Source: Tubulanus polymorphus
Lineage: Eukaryota > Nemertea > Palaeonemertea > Tubulaniformes > Tubulanidae
Direction: 5' to 3'
Length of the DNA: 64,000 nt
NCBI RefSeq assembly: GCF_964204645.1
Contig: NC_134033.1
Span: forward strand, 5,986,231 to 6,050,230
Shown here: piece after piece, positions 1 through 11,045 of the stretch
How positions within the stretch are numbered: the first letter of the stretch is position 1
Layout: every line of letters begins with the position of its first letter
The notes under the pieces: generated by a model
What the model saw: the letters and a program-made list of their open reading frames with translations, nothing else
Databases searched by the model: none
Told to the model about the DNA's origin: nothing
Translations under genes and position numbers: made by a program

Positions 1-1
1 T

Positions 2-880
2 ATATATATTTCATTTAGTCAATCTAAATGGTTAGAAAAATATATAGATTTTAATACCAAACAGAGAACCAAAGCTAAAACTGATTTTGAGAAAGATTTT
101 TTCAAGTTAATGAATAATGCATTCTTTGGTAAGACTTGTGAAAATATTAGATTCAAACATATCCTAAATTTATTGGTAACAGAATATTTAGCTGCAGTTA
201 AAATGAGGAGAACTTCTATGAAATTTAATAAACCAATTTATGTTGGAGCATCAGTTTTAGAAATATCAAAATTATTAATGTATGAATTTTACTATAACGT
301 ATTACAACCTCATTTTGGAGAAAAGCATATAGATATCTTATATTTTGATACAGATTCTTACATATTTAAGATAAGAACTAATAATATAACAGATGATTTA
401 AAAACAGTAAAACATCATTTTTATTTCAGTTACTATCCTAAAAATCATGAATTCTTTAACAATGATAATGAAAAAGTTCCTGGGAAGTTTAAGGATGAAT
501 ACGGTGGTGAAGAAATGATAGAGTTCATTGGAATTCGATCTAAATCGTATAGTTATGAAACTAAAACTCATGAATCTAAAAAATTGAAAGGTATGACAAA
601 AAGCGTTGTTGAAAAAAACATTAATTTTAAAGATATCATCAATTGTATATTTAATGAAGAAGTTAGAAAACATAAGATGAAATGTTTAAGATCTGAAGAT
701 CATGAAATGTTTATTGAAGAGATAGAAAAGGTTAGTCTTATCCCTTTCGATGATAAACGATATATATGAGATAATGGAATCCACACAGTTGCATATGGTT
801 GCAATTTAGATGAATGCTTAAAATTTAAAAGGGATGAAGAGAATGAGAATGAGATTATGAACAGGGTTCTAACATGTTAA
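2..880 (+). pseudogene. Maverick copy A: DNA polymerase B, C-terminal part
   Basis: This is the C-terminal part of a protein-primed family B DNA polymerase of a Maverick/Polinton. The frame is open from base 2 and the gene starts outside the window. Motif B is visible as KLMNNAFFGKT (near 101-133) and the catalytic motif C as YFDTDSYIF (near 342-368), which carries the metal-binding aspartates. An in-frame TGA at 767-769 interrupts the end, and the same frame then reads on with polymerase-like sequence to TAA at 878-880. The QSKWLEKYID stretch near the start recurs in copy B at about 52693, so the two are relatives. It is very AT-rich, unlike the surrounding host DNA. Identification as Maverick polymerase is secure. 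It is a fragment and probably inactive. Confidence 0.9.
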
Positions 881-907
881 TCGACTTTAATAATATATGT
901 ATGATAA

Positions 908-1433
908 ATGGAGAGTAAACAGCCACAAACTATAAATATTACGCATAGTGTTGTTAATATCTATCATAGAAAATGTTCTAAGTGTGAATTAATAAGTAAA
1001 CAATCTTCAGAATATCATAAAGATAAGACTAAGTTTATGTAAATGTTTATGATCTAAAGTATCACAATTATTCAGTAAAGATAATCACTCAGAAACACTT
1101 ACAAATTTATTAAATTGTTCAGATAAATCTTCAAAATCATGGATTATATATCAGTTCGATGATCATATGAATATAAAAAACTATGGAGATTATTTCCATA
1201 TAGATTATGTATTACCGATACCTAAATTTAATATGAATGATGAATATAATAAGACATTGATATGGAATTGGAAGAACCTGAGACCCCTCGAAAAGAAAGG
1301 AAATATAATCAAGTCTAACAAACTAGATGTGAAATTTTATTTGGATTAATTAGATAAACCGAAGGAATTTATTGAATTATGGAATTATGAACCAAATAAT
1401 GAACAATACGTTGAATCTTTATTAAGTGGTTGA
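908..1433 (+). pseudogene. Maverick copy A: HNH-nuclease-like gene, frame broken
   Basis: The reading starts at ATG 908 in an ATAAATG context. It shows a CSKC knuckle followed by EYHKDK, loses frame near 1039, and resumes in the frame open at 1131-1349. There HIDYVLPIPKF and WNWKNLRPLEKKGN match the layout of HNH nucleases from large DNA viruses and Polinton-like elements (HIDHIIP, then N-L-PL, then N-K). The second core position is Y instead of H, so catalysis is doubtful. A stop at 1347-1349 and reading through to 1433 suggest further decay. The gene lies directly downstream of the polymerase. A role in DNA cleavage is inferred from family knowledge only. Confidence 0.55.
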
Positions 1434-1770
1434 AGAATAGTTTGTGGAATTTAATATCGAGAATCCGAAATGACGTATCTGGACAGTTATAGTAACTGCT
1501 CCGCATCGATAGACAAAAGTAGTGAGATATTAAACAGAACTCAAATAAAATATTAGAAAAATTACATATCTTAACTAGCTATTAAATTCTATTATATTTT
1601 AATTCAAAATCTATTATTTCTTTTCAAAAAAGAGAATACTTTATATCACAATTCTTTAACTTAACTAGCTAGTATTAACGCAAAGAGTTACTAGTATCAC
1701 TTGAAGAATAAGTATAATTTTTTTAAATCACTTTTTCCTAATTATAAAAGTCTAATAAATGTCCTCATAA
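1434..1770. other. AT-rich spacer in Maverick copy A
   Basis: No gene is seen. The stretch is extremely AT-rich and repeats the motif AACTAGCTA (about 1573 and 1662). This resembles the CTAGCTTGTTAATCTA units found in copy B at 57540-57840, so it may be the eroded equivalent of that array. Confidence 0.4.
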
Positions 1771-2106
1771 ATGTCTAAGAAATCTAATAAGAATAATATT
1801 GATATTGAAAAAACATAAGATGATTTAGGTATTACTGATAATAATGATAATGTAGCAACTAATAGTGTTAATAATATTGACATTGAGTACTATTTATATT
1901 GTAAACATCAACTTGAGTTACTAATTGCTAGGGGTAAATGCAAAGAATTTCTAAGTAAAATTATAACATATCAAGAATTAGACTCTATGGATAAAGAAAA
2001 AGTAATAAAATATTTTAAATATATGAAGAAGCTAAATTAGCCCGAATAGATGATTCTATTAGTGATGGAATAGTAAAATGTATATAATTTAAAACTGTAT
2101 TGAATA
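1771..2106 (+). pseudogene. Maverick copy A: small gene of unknown function
   Basis: The reading starts at one of two closely spaced AATAAATG/ATAAATG starts (1757 or 1771). It has a stop at 1801, then an uninterrupted stretch rich in Ile, Asn and Lys containing YCKHQLELLIARGKCKEFL. It ends at TAG 2038 or, after a one-base shift, continues with YEEAKLARIDDSISDG to about 2090. No catalytic motif is recognised. It lies between the HNH-like gene and the minus-strand gene at the right end, where small structural or accessory genes are usual in Mavericks. Function unknown. Confidence 0.45.
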
Positions 2107-2335
2107 AATACTTTAGGATTTTTGACGCCATTATCTAAAGTATCTATAAGTTCAGTAATAAAATATGTTTCTTTTAATGATATTTGTTTAATCATAGTAA
2201 TATTATAGATTTTATATTGGCTTCCATACACTAAATTTGTTGCTGAGATTTTTAATTTTTAATGTTAAATAATGAAAATAAGTCATCAGTGTCATTGATT
2301 TCGATTTTGAATTTAGGTTCTTCTTCTTTCTTCAT
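2037..2335 (-). pseudogene. Maverick copy A: small minus-strand terminal gene
   Basis: On the minus strand a start at 2335 gives MKKEEEPKFKIEIND, followed by stops. A second frame, open from about 2250 to a stop at 2037, contains ISLKETYFITELIDTLDNG. The two pieces read as one gene broken by a frameshift. It points away from the element end, as does the minus-strand gene at 58440-58775 of copy B, although the two are not visibly similar. Function unknown. Confidence 0.4.
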
Positions 2336-2509
2336 TTTTATAAAAAAAACATTTACTAAAATGAATCTAACTCATTCAAATATAAATATTCAATGTTAAA
2401 ATATGAATTATTTCTCACACTTTACTCACACTTTTATAATTATTATATAATTGATTTTCATATATATGATATTCATATAAATAATGTTCATTTATTTGAA
2501 TATTATTAG

Positions 2510-2616
2510 AGTAATAGGGTATATGTCTTTTCATATCAGAGGTTAAGAGGGGCGAGTGAGTGAAAATGAGCTCGACCTCTCGACCTCTGGTATGAAAAGA
2601 CATATACCCTATTACT
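2510..2616. repeat. Terminus of Maverick copy A: inverted duplicate of the TIR
   Basis: The left arm begins AGTAATAGGGTATATG at 2510 and the right arm is its reverse complement, ending CATATACCCTATTACT at 2616. The arms match for about 34 bases. The AG...CT borders fit Maverick termini. The right arm extends inward with a GGTCGAG-GGTCGAGCTC pattern also seen in copy C. The 6 bases on either side (tattag and cacggg) do not match, so the hairpin is not a separate insertion with its own target duplication. Confidence 0.7.
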
Positions 2617-2919
2617 CACGGGCATTCCTTATGAAAAATTGTTTTAATTCGTGAATTCAAAGTTCTTTTATTATTTCATTTTATCTTTCTGAATTAATTA
2701 TTTTGTAGTCAAATCAAGGCCAAAAATATACATTTGTTTACGGTCCACGTCCAAAATTTCGTAGGGTACAGGTAGGCAGGAAAACTATTTCATATTTGGA
2801 AAAAAATATTTTTCACAAAATGAAAAATATTTTAACAAAATTCATATGATATCACAAATCTGAGGGTGGCTAAATATTGAGTCTTGACAACCTTTTCCAA
2901 TGTATGACCGCGGAAGCAA

Positions 2920-3560
2920 CATACCGGTACCGTAACAAACTAGGGGTCCAGGGACACTATGCCCACTTGAGAAGTGGTTCCAAATGCTCAACAATCTAAC
3001 AACTTCAATATTCAACGCCCCCTGGTGACCATGTACAAAAACTAATGCCCTTGAAATTCACCAAAATCATAGAGCATGTCAGCAGCTATGATTTTGTAAT
3101 TGATTGTGATAACAAAATATGCCTCGTTACTAATTTTATAAGGAAATGCTAAGTTATTCTATTATTCAACAACCGCTGTTGACCATAAGCAAAACCCAAT
3201 GACCTTAAAACTAACCACAATCATAGAACACGTCATGAACTACAACTTTGCAATTGATCATGGTAACAAAATATGCCTTTGTACCGATCTTATAAGGAAA
3301 AACTAAGTTATTTTACTATTCAACACCCCCTGGTGACCATAGAAAATAACTAATGTCCTTAAAACTCATCACAATCATAGATGATGTCATCAAGTTATTG
3401 TATTATTCCACGCCCCCTGGTGGCCATATACAAAACCAATTGACCTTGGAACTCACCAACATCATAGAACACGTTATGAGCTACAACTTTCCGATTGATT
3501 GTGGTTACACAATATGCTAAGGTACCAATATAATGTGGAAAAACGTTTCCAACCTACGAA
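2920..3560. repeat. Tandem array, about 155-bp units
   Basis: Units share CCCCCTGGTGACCAT (near 3017, 3325 and 3412, with a diverged copy near 3170), then AATGACCTT, CACAATCATAGA and TGGTAACAAAATATGCC. Spacing is about 155 bases with one shorter unit. There is no coding signal. It is a degenerate satellite-like or element-internal array. Confidence 0.7.
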
Positions 3561-3639
3561 TCAGTACTGATGACACCAAAATGGCCGCCAATTATGTCAT
3601 AATTGGTTGATCACAAATACCTGCCTCAGGTATAAAAGA

Positions 3640-4135
3640 TCCCTTTTCAAATAATACCCAATACAAATTGCAATGAGCAATGGCAAACCAGTAGGAAGCT
3701 ACAGAACTCAGAATTCCGGCCAAAATTGAAATTTTTGGGCATTAAAAAGGTCATAGGACGGCCGTCTTGAGTTCGATCGACTCAATTCTTCTTAAGCTGA
3801 TGGGCCCTTGGGGGAATCAAATATGAACGAAACATCAAGTTAATTGATCGAAGGGTCTTCAAAACTTCCCTCAAAAAGTTCAAAAATGTGTATAAAAGTG
3901 CTGATTTTGGCGACAACAATGGCTGCCAGTCGGCCATCTTGATTTTGACAGGGCCAGTTTTGGGGCTGAACATGTGGTTAGGGTAGATGTGTATCCCAAA
4001 TATCAAGACATTACATTGAAGCGTCTTTAAAACTTCCCAAAATAACTGGATTCCGTCTACGGACGAACGGACGGAAGGACGACGGACGAAAAGTGAACGC
4101 AATAGCCCGCTGGGACTTAAGTCCGGAGTGGGCTA
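3640..4135. repeat. Dispersed repeat with GGACGGACG tail
   Basis: This non-coding stretch reads GACGGCCGTCTTGA, ATGGCTGCCAGTCGGCCATC and a GGACGAACGGACGGAAGGACG run, followed by GCCCGCTGGGACTTAAGTCC. The ending contains an imperfect palindrome. Similar wording (AAGATGG...GGCCAT) occurs at 59020-59530. The 2617-2919 stretch before the array and 4136-4593 after this repeat show no gene. Confidence 0.5.
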
Positions 4136-4593
4136 AAAATCGGCGTATGTATTAGTAGATCGTTTTAAATCCTGGATTTTACCACTAAAGCATTCAGACC
4201 TCTACCTATACCTATAGTTTGCAGCTAAGTTTTTTCAGGTCACAAGAAAGTATAATTTGTTACAAATTCTATCAAACAGAAAACACAGCGCTCATCTTCT
4301 GCTATAATAGTTTAAATGAAAGCTTATTTTCATGTCAAACGTGCACGCGCCAGCAAGCAGCGTTACAGTATCACTACTACTGCATTTGGAATTCGCACGT
4401 GTAGGGCACCTTGCCCAATGAAACGTTCGCCATTATGGCTTTCCCATAATTATCTTTTGTAGTGCTGCAATTCCCCGTATATTCCAAAAACAGCCAATCA
4501 GATTCGCTCGTAGAGACAACACCCCCAGCCGAGGTCATTCCAATTTTGTACGCGAGAGCTTAGAATTTTCCTGCCAAAAACTGCTTTTCGTAG

Positions 4594-4738
4594 AATTCTA
4601 ACAAAGTTGACCATGTCATCGATCGCATCGATTATACGTGGTTTAGGCCGAGAACCAATGAAACAAATTGCTCACGTAAAAAACGTACCACGAATTTACA
4701 TAATTGGCTCAATGCAAACTTCAATATCGCTCACAAAG
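4594..4738 (+). CDS. Exon (a) of the unrecognised gene
   Basis: The acceptor is ctgcttttcgtag just before 4594 and the donor is AAAG|gtcaac after 4738. The frame is open from the acceptor, and an in-frame TAG overlaps the acceptor itself, which fixes the exon start. It encodes HVIDRIDYTWFRPR and an NETNCS site, and ends in phase 1. Confidence 0.5.
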
Positions 4739-7700
4739 GTCAACCAAAAATCAGCGATACTAAAACAATACCTCTTTTCATTTTTCCTAGATATTAAGTA
4801 GGTACCGATTATTCCAAGTAAATAAGAAAATGCATTGAGACACCGACGCGCCAATTGCCTGATATTTAAGAACATGTAGTAAGAACCTCTGCTGCAATCG
4901 CATACCGAGCTTCCAAATGTGTAATACCTAGTACTGCGAACCAGTAACTTTCTGGGTTGGCTGAAGTAGGGAAATGCTTGTGTCTCAATGAAATAATTTC
5001 TCATTTGCAGACGCGTGGGTTTTGCTGTTCATAGCTAGCTCTGGAGACAGCAGTTCATCCCCTGGTAGTATATATGATGGATGGATAGGCGCACCATCTG
5101 CGAAAGAGCCACCGCCAGGGGGCTCTAAATATAGATGTAACTGTATTTGGAAAAGTCCAATAGTTACACAGTGGAACTCATTAGGTATAAAAAAGGTAGG
5201 TAAAATATTTCTAGAACATTCTATTTTTCAACGTACATATGCATTCAATTCCAAATCCGTTGCTACGAATTTTCAAAATTTGTATACCTCGCTAACTACT
5301 ATGCACCATTTAAGTGTGCTACAGTGTGAGTCGATGTTCACTACGTCAGCAATATCTTCGTTTACAATTATTGATAAATGTGCATTTTGGTGAATATATT
5401 TTATTGTAATCACATCACGACATTTTCTAATTCAATGAATTTAGACATTTTTAACGATGAATTTTGAATGGATGTGAGCTCCGACACCAATATTGGGGTT
5501 ATTCTCGTTAGAATGGTAAAAGGTCAATTCAATTCAATTGTCGCTTTATTCAAATTCAATCCAACTTTATTGGTGCTTTATGTCATATCTTATTAATTCA
5601 TTGTCGACAGTTTAAGGCAATGTATTTAAGTTATTTTTGAATAAACTTTCAAGATATTTTTCTTGTTAAGGTATATTTGTAAAAGACACACTACTGATGT
5701 AAGGTTCGTTAAAAAGTTTAGGCTAAAAACAAAGTTTGAATCGTTATCCATGTTGTACCGGTAGCAATTAAAACCATGGTTTGAATTAAACTTCTTCGTG
5801 AAACAAGATCCTGTGCATCGTCAAAAGCGAAATAGAATATTGTGTAAAACCTATTTTTCAAATGTGAAATGTGTATAAATGATACGCGTGTTACCAATTT
5901 AGATTTTAGTAAAGCCATTACTGAGAAATAAGACTAAGTGGGCTACTTTCACCAGCTTGCCCAGCAGGTGCGCGTTTGCTGTGGAACACCCACGATCGCT
6001 GACGTCAGTGTTCTCAAACAGATATTTCTGCGCGCGTTTTTCCACTGAAGAATAACTAACTTTTGGTACGCTTTATGAATAGCGAAGCTATGGCAAACTA
6101 ATAGATTTGATTAAGAACAATAAACTTAGCTTTATTAGATAGGTTTCAAAACATTATCACGATAGGTAGAACACAATATCCGTGTTGACGCGATGAGGAG
6201 AGAATCCCACAATGATAATAAAAAGTCCGAAAATGAAACTTCGAGATAGTACTTCGAGATAACTGGTTAAACTCAACACTTGATTTCCCCTTTGATTATT
6301 TGTTATTTGTTCTCTCATCAATTTCGTCTCTGACTTAACTTGTATTCACCTTTGTTTTAATTTAAGTGCCCCCTAGTTTGTCTTTCTTTTTACTACTGAC
6401 TTTAAGTTTCATTTATATTTATACTCACTATTGTTGTTTATAATCACCCCTTAGTTTGCTTCCCTTTAATCTATTTTAGCGTGTAACTGTTTCTACGTTA
6501 ATTTTCCTTTAGGTTGTATCATCTCTGATTACTTGAATTAGTCTCTTTGTCTCTGGATTGTATATATATCTCATAATTTCTGTAGTATCTCATTATTCCT
6601 GAAGATGACTATTAGGATATAGTCGAAACGTTGAAATAAACTACTATCTCGAAGTTTCATTTTCGGACTTTTTATTATCATTGTGGGATTCTCTCCTCAT
6701 CGTTTCAAAACATTCCTTGGTCTGATATAATCCAACAGCTTCAATTATCTCTAATCCCGCCTCGCATAGTCACCGTTCGTGGCGCATATTTAATACTTAA
6801 GAAGTTTTTTAAGATTTCTGAATTATTTCTGGTATATACCATTGATAATGTTAATAAGACAAATAAGTGATTTTTTCTATAAGGCTGATTCCAGCTTGTC
6901 ATTCATATACTAAGGTATCATTTGGAAAGTAAATCTCAAAACGTAGGAATTATAGGGCATCAGACCTTTAAAGACTCAAAACTTCCTTTCGTTCTATCGT
7001 TTACGTAGGTAAAACTTAGCCTTTATGCCGGTGGCCACGAGGTTGCATTCCTACAATTCGATGGTACTGGATCTGATACGATTAACTGGTTTTCAAAAAG
7101 CCGATTGCTCTCATCAACGTGGACCGATTTAACACCCCATTCGCCAACAAATTTTTTTTCAATAGTAGGAGAGTAAGTTATCACCGCATGCGGTGTTGTC
7201 ATATCGCGGAAAGACGGAATCGCGGAATTTTCCAAAAACGCGGAATTTCTTCATTTTTACTATAAATAGTAAACGGGTTTTCCCACGGGGATACCCACTG
7301 TCGGACAGGGCACCGGACCCAGGTTTTCAACACCGGGAATTAGTATTTGATAATTTATTATATCGCCAGTCAACAACTTAACGATACTGTTACAAATAAT
7401 GGAGAACCTAGGCAATACCATAGAATGGCAATACGTGCTTTGCGAATTCAGTGATACAGAGTATCGCTGCATTAACTGAAGGAATACAAATCGATGGTAC
7501 GTAAACGTAGGATTTGTGATGACACCATGGGTCATTCTCCAGGACTCAGTTCCGAGTTAAGATTTGACTCTGGTCTCTGGATTTAAAACATTGGAAATGA
7601 ATTGATTCTAAGTAACTCAGAGTTAACTCACAAAACTGTGGAACTGGATCGATGTCAGACGAAAATAAATAGACATTATGTATATTTCATTCTGCCTTAG

Positions 7701-9192
7701 GATTGTTCATGCGTGTTGTGTGTCTACATTGTTGTTAAAATCGAATGTGGTTTATCTTTTAGAATTAAATGATATGAAAGATTATAAAATGGTTTCGTTT
7801 TTTTTAATGTTTACTTTGTGACTGCTATAACACATATGTTCCTATGCTGATTATTTGGATCAAAAGAATCTTATTGGTAGCGGTACTGGACGGCCGTAAA
7901 ATTATAATAATTTCAAAGGAATTTGAACCGGAACTTGTTTGGTCGTAGGATTTCATGTTTGCAACCATCTACAACTACGGTCCGACACCGCGAACGTGCT
8001 CAATATTTATCTGATAATATTCGTTTCTGAAGTTCTCAAAAAGTCGATGAACTTCGATAACCGAAGTTTGCCTAGTAGAAATAGACATTAGGTGGCTGGT
8101 CTCTTTCACCCCACTTGATTCTGACTTCTTCTACAGGTGGCAGCCAGTCAACGGTATCGTAATATAATATTTCCATATAAAATTGCCTGCAAATAATGGG
8201 ATTCGAACCTAACTCGTTGCATTGATCGGTCCGGTGCCCTGTCCGACAGTGGGTATCCCCGTGGGAAAACCCGTTTACTATTTAAAGTAAAAATGAAGAA
8301 ATTCCGCGTTTTTGGAAAATTCCGCGATTCCGTCTTTCCGCGATATGACAACACCGCACCGCATGGGGAGGGGGTTGGGGATTTTCTATCATCTATGATT
8401 TACGTTAAGGAATGAGTTTCCATTCCTGAAATTTGGAACCATTGATAAAGTATGGCTCTTTCTTGCCATCCTCAAAATATTTTCTAGCGCTGTGTAAGGA
8501 TTGTGATGCATTTTGGCAAGCTGTTTGAATTCTATGTGCAAGAAAATGAATAATTAATAGATTGTACGTAATATCTGGATCAATATTTCTGTTCTACTTT
8601 TTAAAATTTTAGCTCGACGTCCGCCATTATTCGTCGCAGATTTTTTGTAAATTCGAACTATGGTGGGTGCCCAAACGATCAGTTATGGATGGCAGTTCAA
8701 GACCCGAAGCCTCAATTGGGAAGCTGTAGTTATGATAGAAGAACAGATACACCTCTCATAGCTTATTCTCCGTATGAAACGAAAACAGGTAATGGTTAAC
8801 TTGCATACCGATACATAGTTTACTTTCATTCTTTTCATTATTACTAATTGCAAAGGAATCGATAGATAAGGATTATCTGATTTCGAATCTAAAGTTAATG
8901 TGACGTAGGCAATTACGGGACTGATAAGTACTTAGTTTAATTCTTAATCTAAGTTTGGTAGAAGATTAAGTTCATTTACAGCAGATGTTTAACCTCCTGA
9001 AATAGAATTAGATGTTTTTGCGATTTTTTTGGGAAGCTAACGTTGTTCATTCTACATACGCACATGGCCCATGGCATTTTATTAAGCACCTGGGTGGCTA
9101 ATGACGATGATGATATTCTTGCAAATCCTTTTCTTTCAGGCATTTCAAATCTGCAGTATGCCGAACAAATGGTGATATATGCGCGTCTATAG
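4594..9192 (+). CDS. Unrecognised, probably secreted protein; at least four exons
   Basis: Four plus-strand exons with matching splice sites read as one protein: 4594-4738, 5011-5195, 8613-8788 and 9140-9192. Exons 1 to 2 and 3 to 4 join in phase 1. Exon 2 ends in phase 0, while exon 3 needs a phase-2 partner, so one exon between 5196 and 8612 is missing, decayed or unrecognised. A degraded stretch near 5444-5521 has a suitable acceptor but a broken frame. The protein has paired cysteines (YRCNC, YGGC, GSC), aromatic-rich strands and an NETNCS glycosylation site, which suggests an extracellular fold. The 3.4-kb intron is filled with a foldback element and a Mutator-like element. The 5' exons with the start codon were not found. 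I do not recognise the family. It may be a pseudogene. Confidence 0.5.
5011..5195 (+). CDS. Exon (b) of the unrecognised gene
   Basis: The acceptor is tttctcatttgcag and the donor is AAAAAG|gtaggt, both strong. It joins exon (a) in phase 1. It encodes DAWVLLFIASSGD, then YDGWIGAP and a YRCNCIW cysteine pair. Confidence 0.6.
6143..6714 (+). mobile_element. Foldback retroelement with hammerhead-like core
   Basis: An insertion of about 546 bp is flanked by the 13-bp direct repeat GTTTCAAAACATT (6143-6155 and 6702-6714). Its ends are long inverted arms, 6191-6252 and 6642-6702, starting CGATGAGGAGAGAATCCC. Near the right arm lies a CTGANGA-stem-GAAAC motif. This layout (retroelement-like target duplication, inverted end repeats, ribozyme core) matches non-autonomous Penelope-like elements, which are known to carry hammerhead motifs. 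There is no reverse transcriptase in it. It lies in the large intron of the unrecognised gene. Confidence 0.6.
6599..6630 (+). ncRNA. Hammerhead-ribozyme-like core
   Basis: CTGAAGA (6599-6605, fits CUGANGA) is followed by a stem GACTAT/ATAGTC around a 6-base loop and then GAAAC (6625-6629). These are the two conserved core strands and stem II of a hammerhead. A clear stem III with a UH cleavage site is not seen immediately downstream, so activity is uncertain. Confidence 0.5.
7191..8356. mobile_element. Mutator-like element 1 (1166 bp, 9-bp TSD)
   Basis: Terminal inverted repeats start CGGTGTTGTCATATCGCGG and run about 130 bases. Both ends are flanked by the direct repeat CACCGCATG (7182-7190 and 8357-8365). 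A 9-bp target duplication with long TIRs is the hallmark of Mutator-like elements. There is no transposase, so it is non-autonomous. The inner part holds a copy of a ubiquitin-protease exon fragment (7402-7492). A second copy of the family lies at 22951-24874 in the opposite arrangement. Confidence 0.8.
7402..7492 (+). pseudogene. Captured ubiquitin-specific protease exon fragment, disrupted
   Basis: On the plus strand this corresponds to the NLGNTCF catalytic-cysteine box of USP/UCH proteases. Here GGCAATAC is duplicated with 8 bases between the copies, a 16-base insertion that breaks the frame inside the box. The intact version of the same fragment is in element 2 (23804-23888). The exon is cut at both sides and ends at a donor-like GATG|gtacgt. 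Confidence 0.6.
8613..8788 (+). CDS. Exon (c) of the unrecognised gene
   Basis: The acceptor is ttaaaattttag before 8613; an in-frame alternative, cgtcgcag, lies 27 bases later. The donor is ACAG|gtaatg. The open frame encodes NYGGCPNDQLWMAVQDP, GSCSYDRR and IAYSPYE, with three cysteines. Confidence 0.6.
9140..9192 (+). CDS. Last exon (d) of the unrecognised gene
   Basis: The acceptor is cttttctttcag. It joins exon (c) in phase 1, encodes ISNLQYAEQMVIYARL and ends at TAG 9190-9192. The short hydrophobic C-terminal strand fits a small extracellular fold. Confidence 0.45.
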
Positions 9193-10990
9193 TATCATTG
9201 CGTGGCGAAATTTTACTTCATTACCATTTTGTATATTCTATATTCATACTACATATTGATATGCAAATTTCTACCATAAGCCACTATATACATACTATGT
9301 AGGGTACTAAATAGGTACGTAGTGTGTAAATCGGGTACTTAAATTTTGAACTTTAAATTTTGAACTGTATGCATTTTTCGACAAACATGCGACTAGACGG
9401 ATTTTAATGGGCAATGTTATCAATTGGTTGCAATAGGACGACTGTAAAACTTGCTTAAGAATGAACATTTGAAACAACTTAGTAAAAAAAGTGAAATTAT
9501 TGATTGATTAGCAAGTCACGGTATCATTCTATTCAATCAAGGCATCATTTCACTGCATAAGATTCAATCAGAATTTGATCGCCATCAACACCAAGGGATG
9601 ACGTGGAGGCGTTGAGACGAGAACGATGTAAAGCGACAAATATTCCACGCGCACTGTTGTATGTCTCGATACATTCGCTACATTCATGTCACTAAAGGCT
9701 GTACCCACCTCATTGAATGTTAGGTTCAAAATGATACCTCTTTTCTACGCAGCGACCGAGTTGGAAAAAATCATGCTGAAAATTTGTAAAAATAAAATCC
9801 TGCCTGCGTGGTGAAGAGTTTCCATAAATCTCTGCTTTTTTTCTATAAATATCTTGCATTGTTTGTTCTGCTTTGTGCAGATAGCTAACTTTCATAGTGC
9901 CCGCAACAGGGCTAAGGTAGAGATAACTTATCAGATCTTATCGTAGAAATATTCCACGTCGGTTTTTGCGACGGTAATCGGCAAACCGTGTCAGAAGGAG
10001 AGCGTTCTTTGAACGAAACATCCGGCTGTAATAGGAATTACGAACCCCTAAAGTATCTTATTAATCATGCCAGCACTTCAATAGTGATGAATAAAGGTTG
10101 GTTTGATAGAAGCTTTCAACGGAGTGATTTTTCCTTTAGGATCAACTGTGTTGATCCTTATGGAATGGTCATGAGGGTAACTTTCTGTTAGCCCTTGGTG
10201 GCACAAAGTGTAACCAATGGATAAACACAAATGATATTTTGTCATTAAGAGGGAAATAGGTATTGGAATTGATATGGCAAGTTTCGTCCATCAGCTCTAA
10301 GCCGTTTGGAAGTGCTAGGAGAAAATGTGCAAAACCTCAATGAATTTATTCCCATTCTTCTAATCGATGCTTGACCTTGTTTCCTGACATTACAGAGAAA
10401 TCCCTTCGGAAGGGTATCACTTGGAAATCCCTCTAGATGGATTTTCCCAGTGACATCATTATCAAGAACTGTTCTACCATGTACTTACGACTTATAGGGA
10501 AAACCCATTACTAAGTCTTATCATCGAAGTTCAACATGCTTACTACACAGTCTACGATGATTTCATCTTGATCAGCTGTTAATATATTATTGCAAATCCA
10601 AGAACAAATCAATTTTTGAGCTTAAAACTAAAATGTACTCATTTGATCCTACTGGACCCATGGTCATTTATGGTTAACATGCAAACGAGTGACGATGGTT
10701 AACATGATGTATCAACGCAATGAGTACCAGAGTGAAAATATGAAAACGGAAAAAGCCTTGATATATCATAATTACATTTGAAAAACAGATACTTGGGCGA
10801 TGCTAAAGACCCAGCGCAAACGGCAGGGAAAAACCGTTTTATCCTCGTAAAAAACGTTTTCAGTGTATTTTGTTATGTTCAATGCGTTTATAATTAAAAC
10901 TGAAAACGCCGGACAGAAAAATGCGAAAAAGCATCGCTCGGTTCGCGAAAAAGTTGTGTAAGCCAATTGTCCTATTTCTAGTTTCAGTAT
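9193..10990. other. Non-coding stretch
   Basis: No gene is recognised. A dispersed repeat at 9715-9840 (ATGATACC-TC-TTTTCTACG, then GCTGAAAATTTGTAAAAAT) recurs near 33727 and 34584. Confidence 0.5.
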
Positions 10991-11045
10991 TGTTGTGATG
11001 ATGTTTATCGACCAGTGATGTGGATCCGGGTCGGGTTCTCCAACT

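Larger units (their letters stand above)
1..2616 (+). mobile_element. Maverick/Polinton copy A, right part
   Basis: The polymerase C-terminus, HNH-like gene, two small genes and an AG...CT terminus together form the right part of a Maverick whose left part lies outside the window. Base composition falls sharply in GC across the whole block and returns to host level after 2616. All genes carry stops or frameshifts. A target duplication cannot be checked because the left end is missing. Confidence 0.85.

Noticed and set aside
2920-3560. Regular repeats considered as a CRISPR array
   Set aside because: Units are about 155 bases, diverged, without constant short repeats and unique spacers, and the DNA is eukaryotic.
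7193-7381. Repeated short frames in the Mutator-like TIRs (also 8148-8354 and 22893-23159)
   Set aside because: They are translations of the inverted repeat itself and occur identically on both strands.
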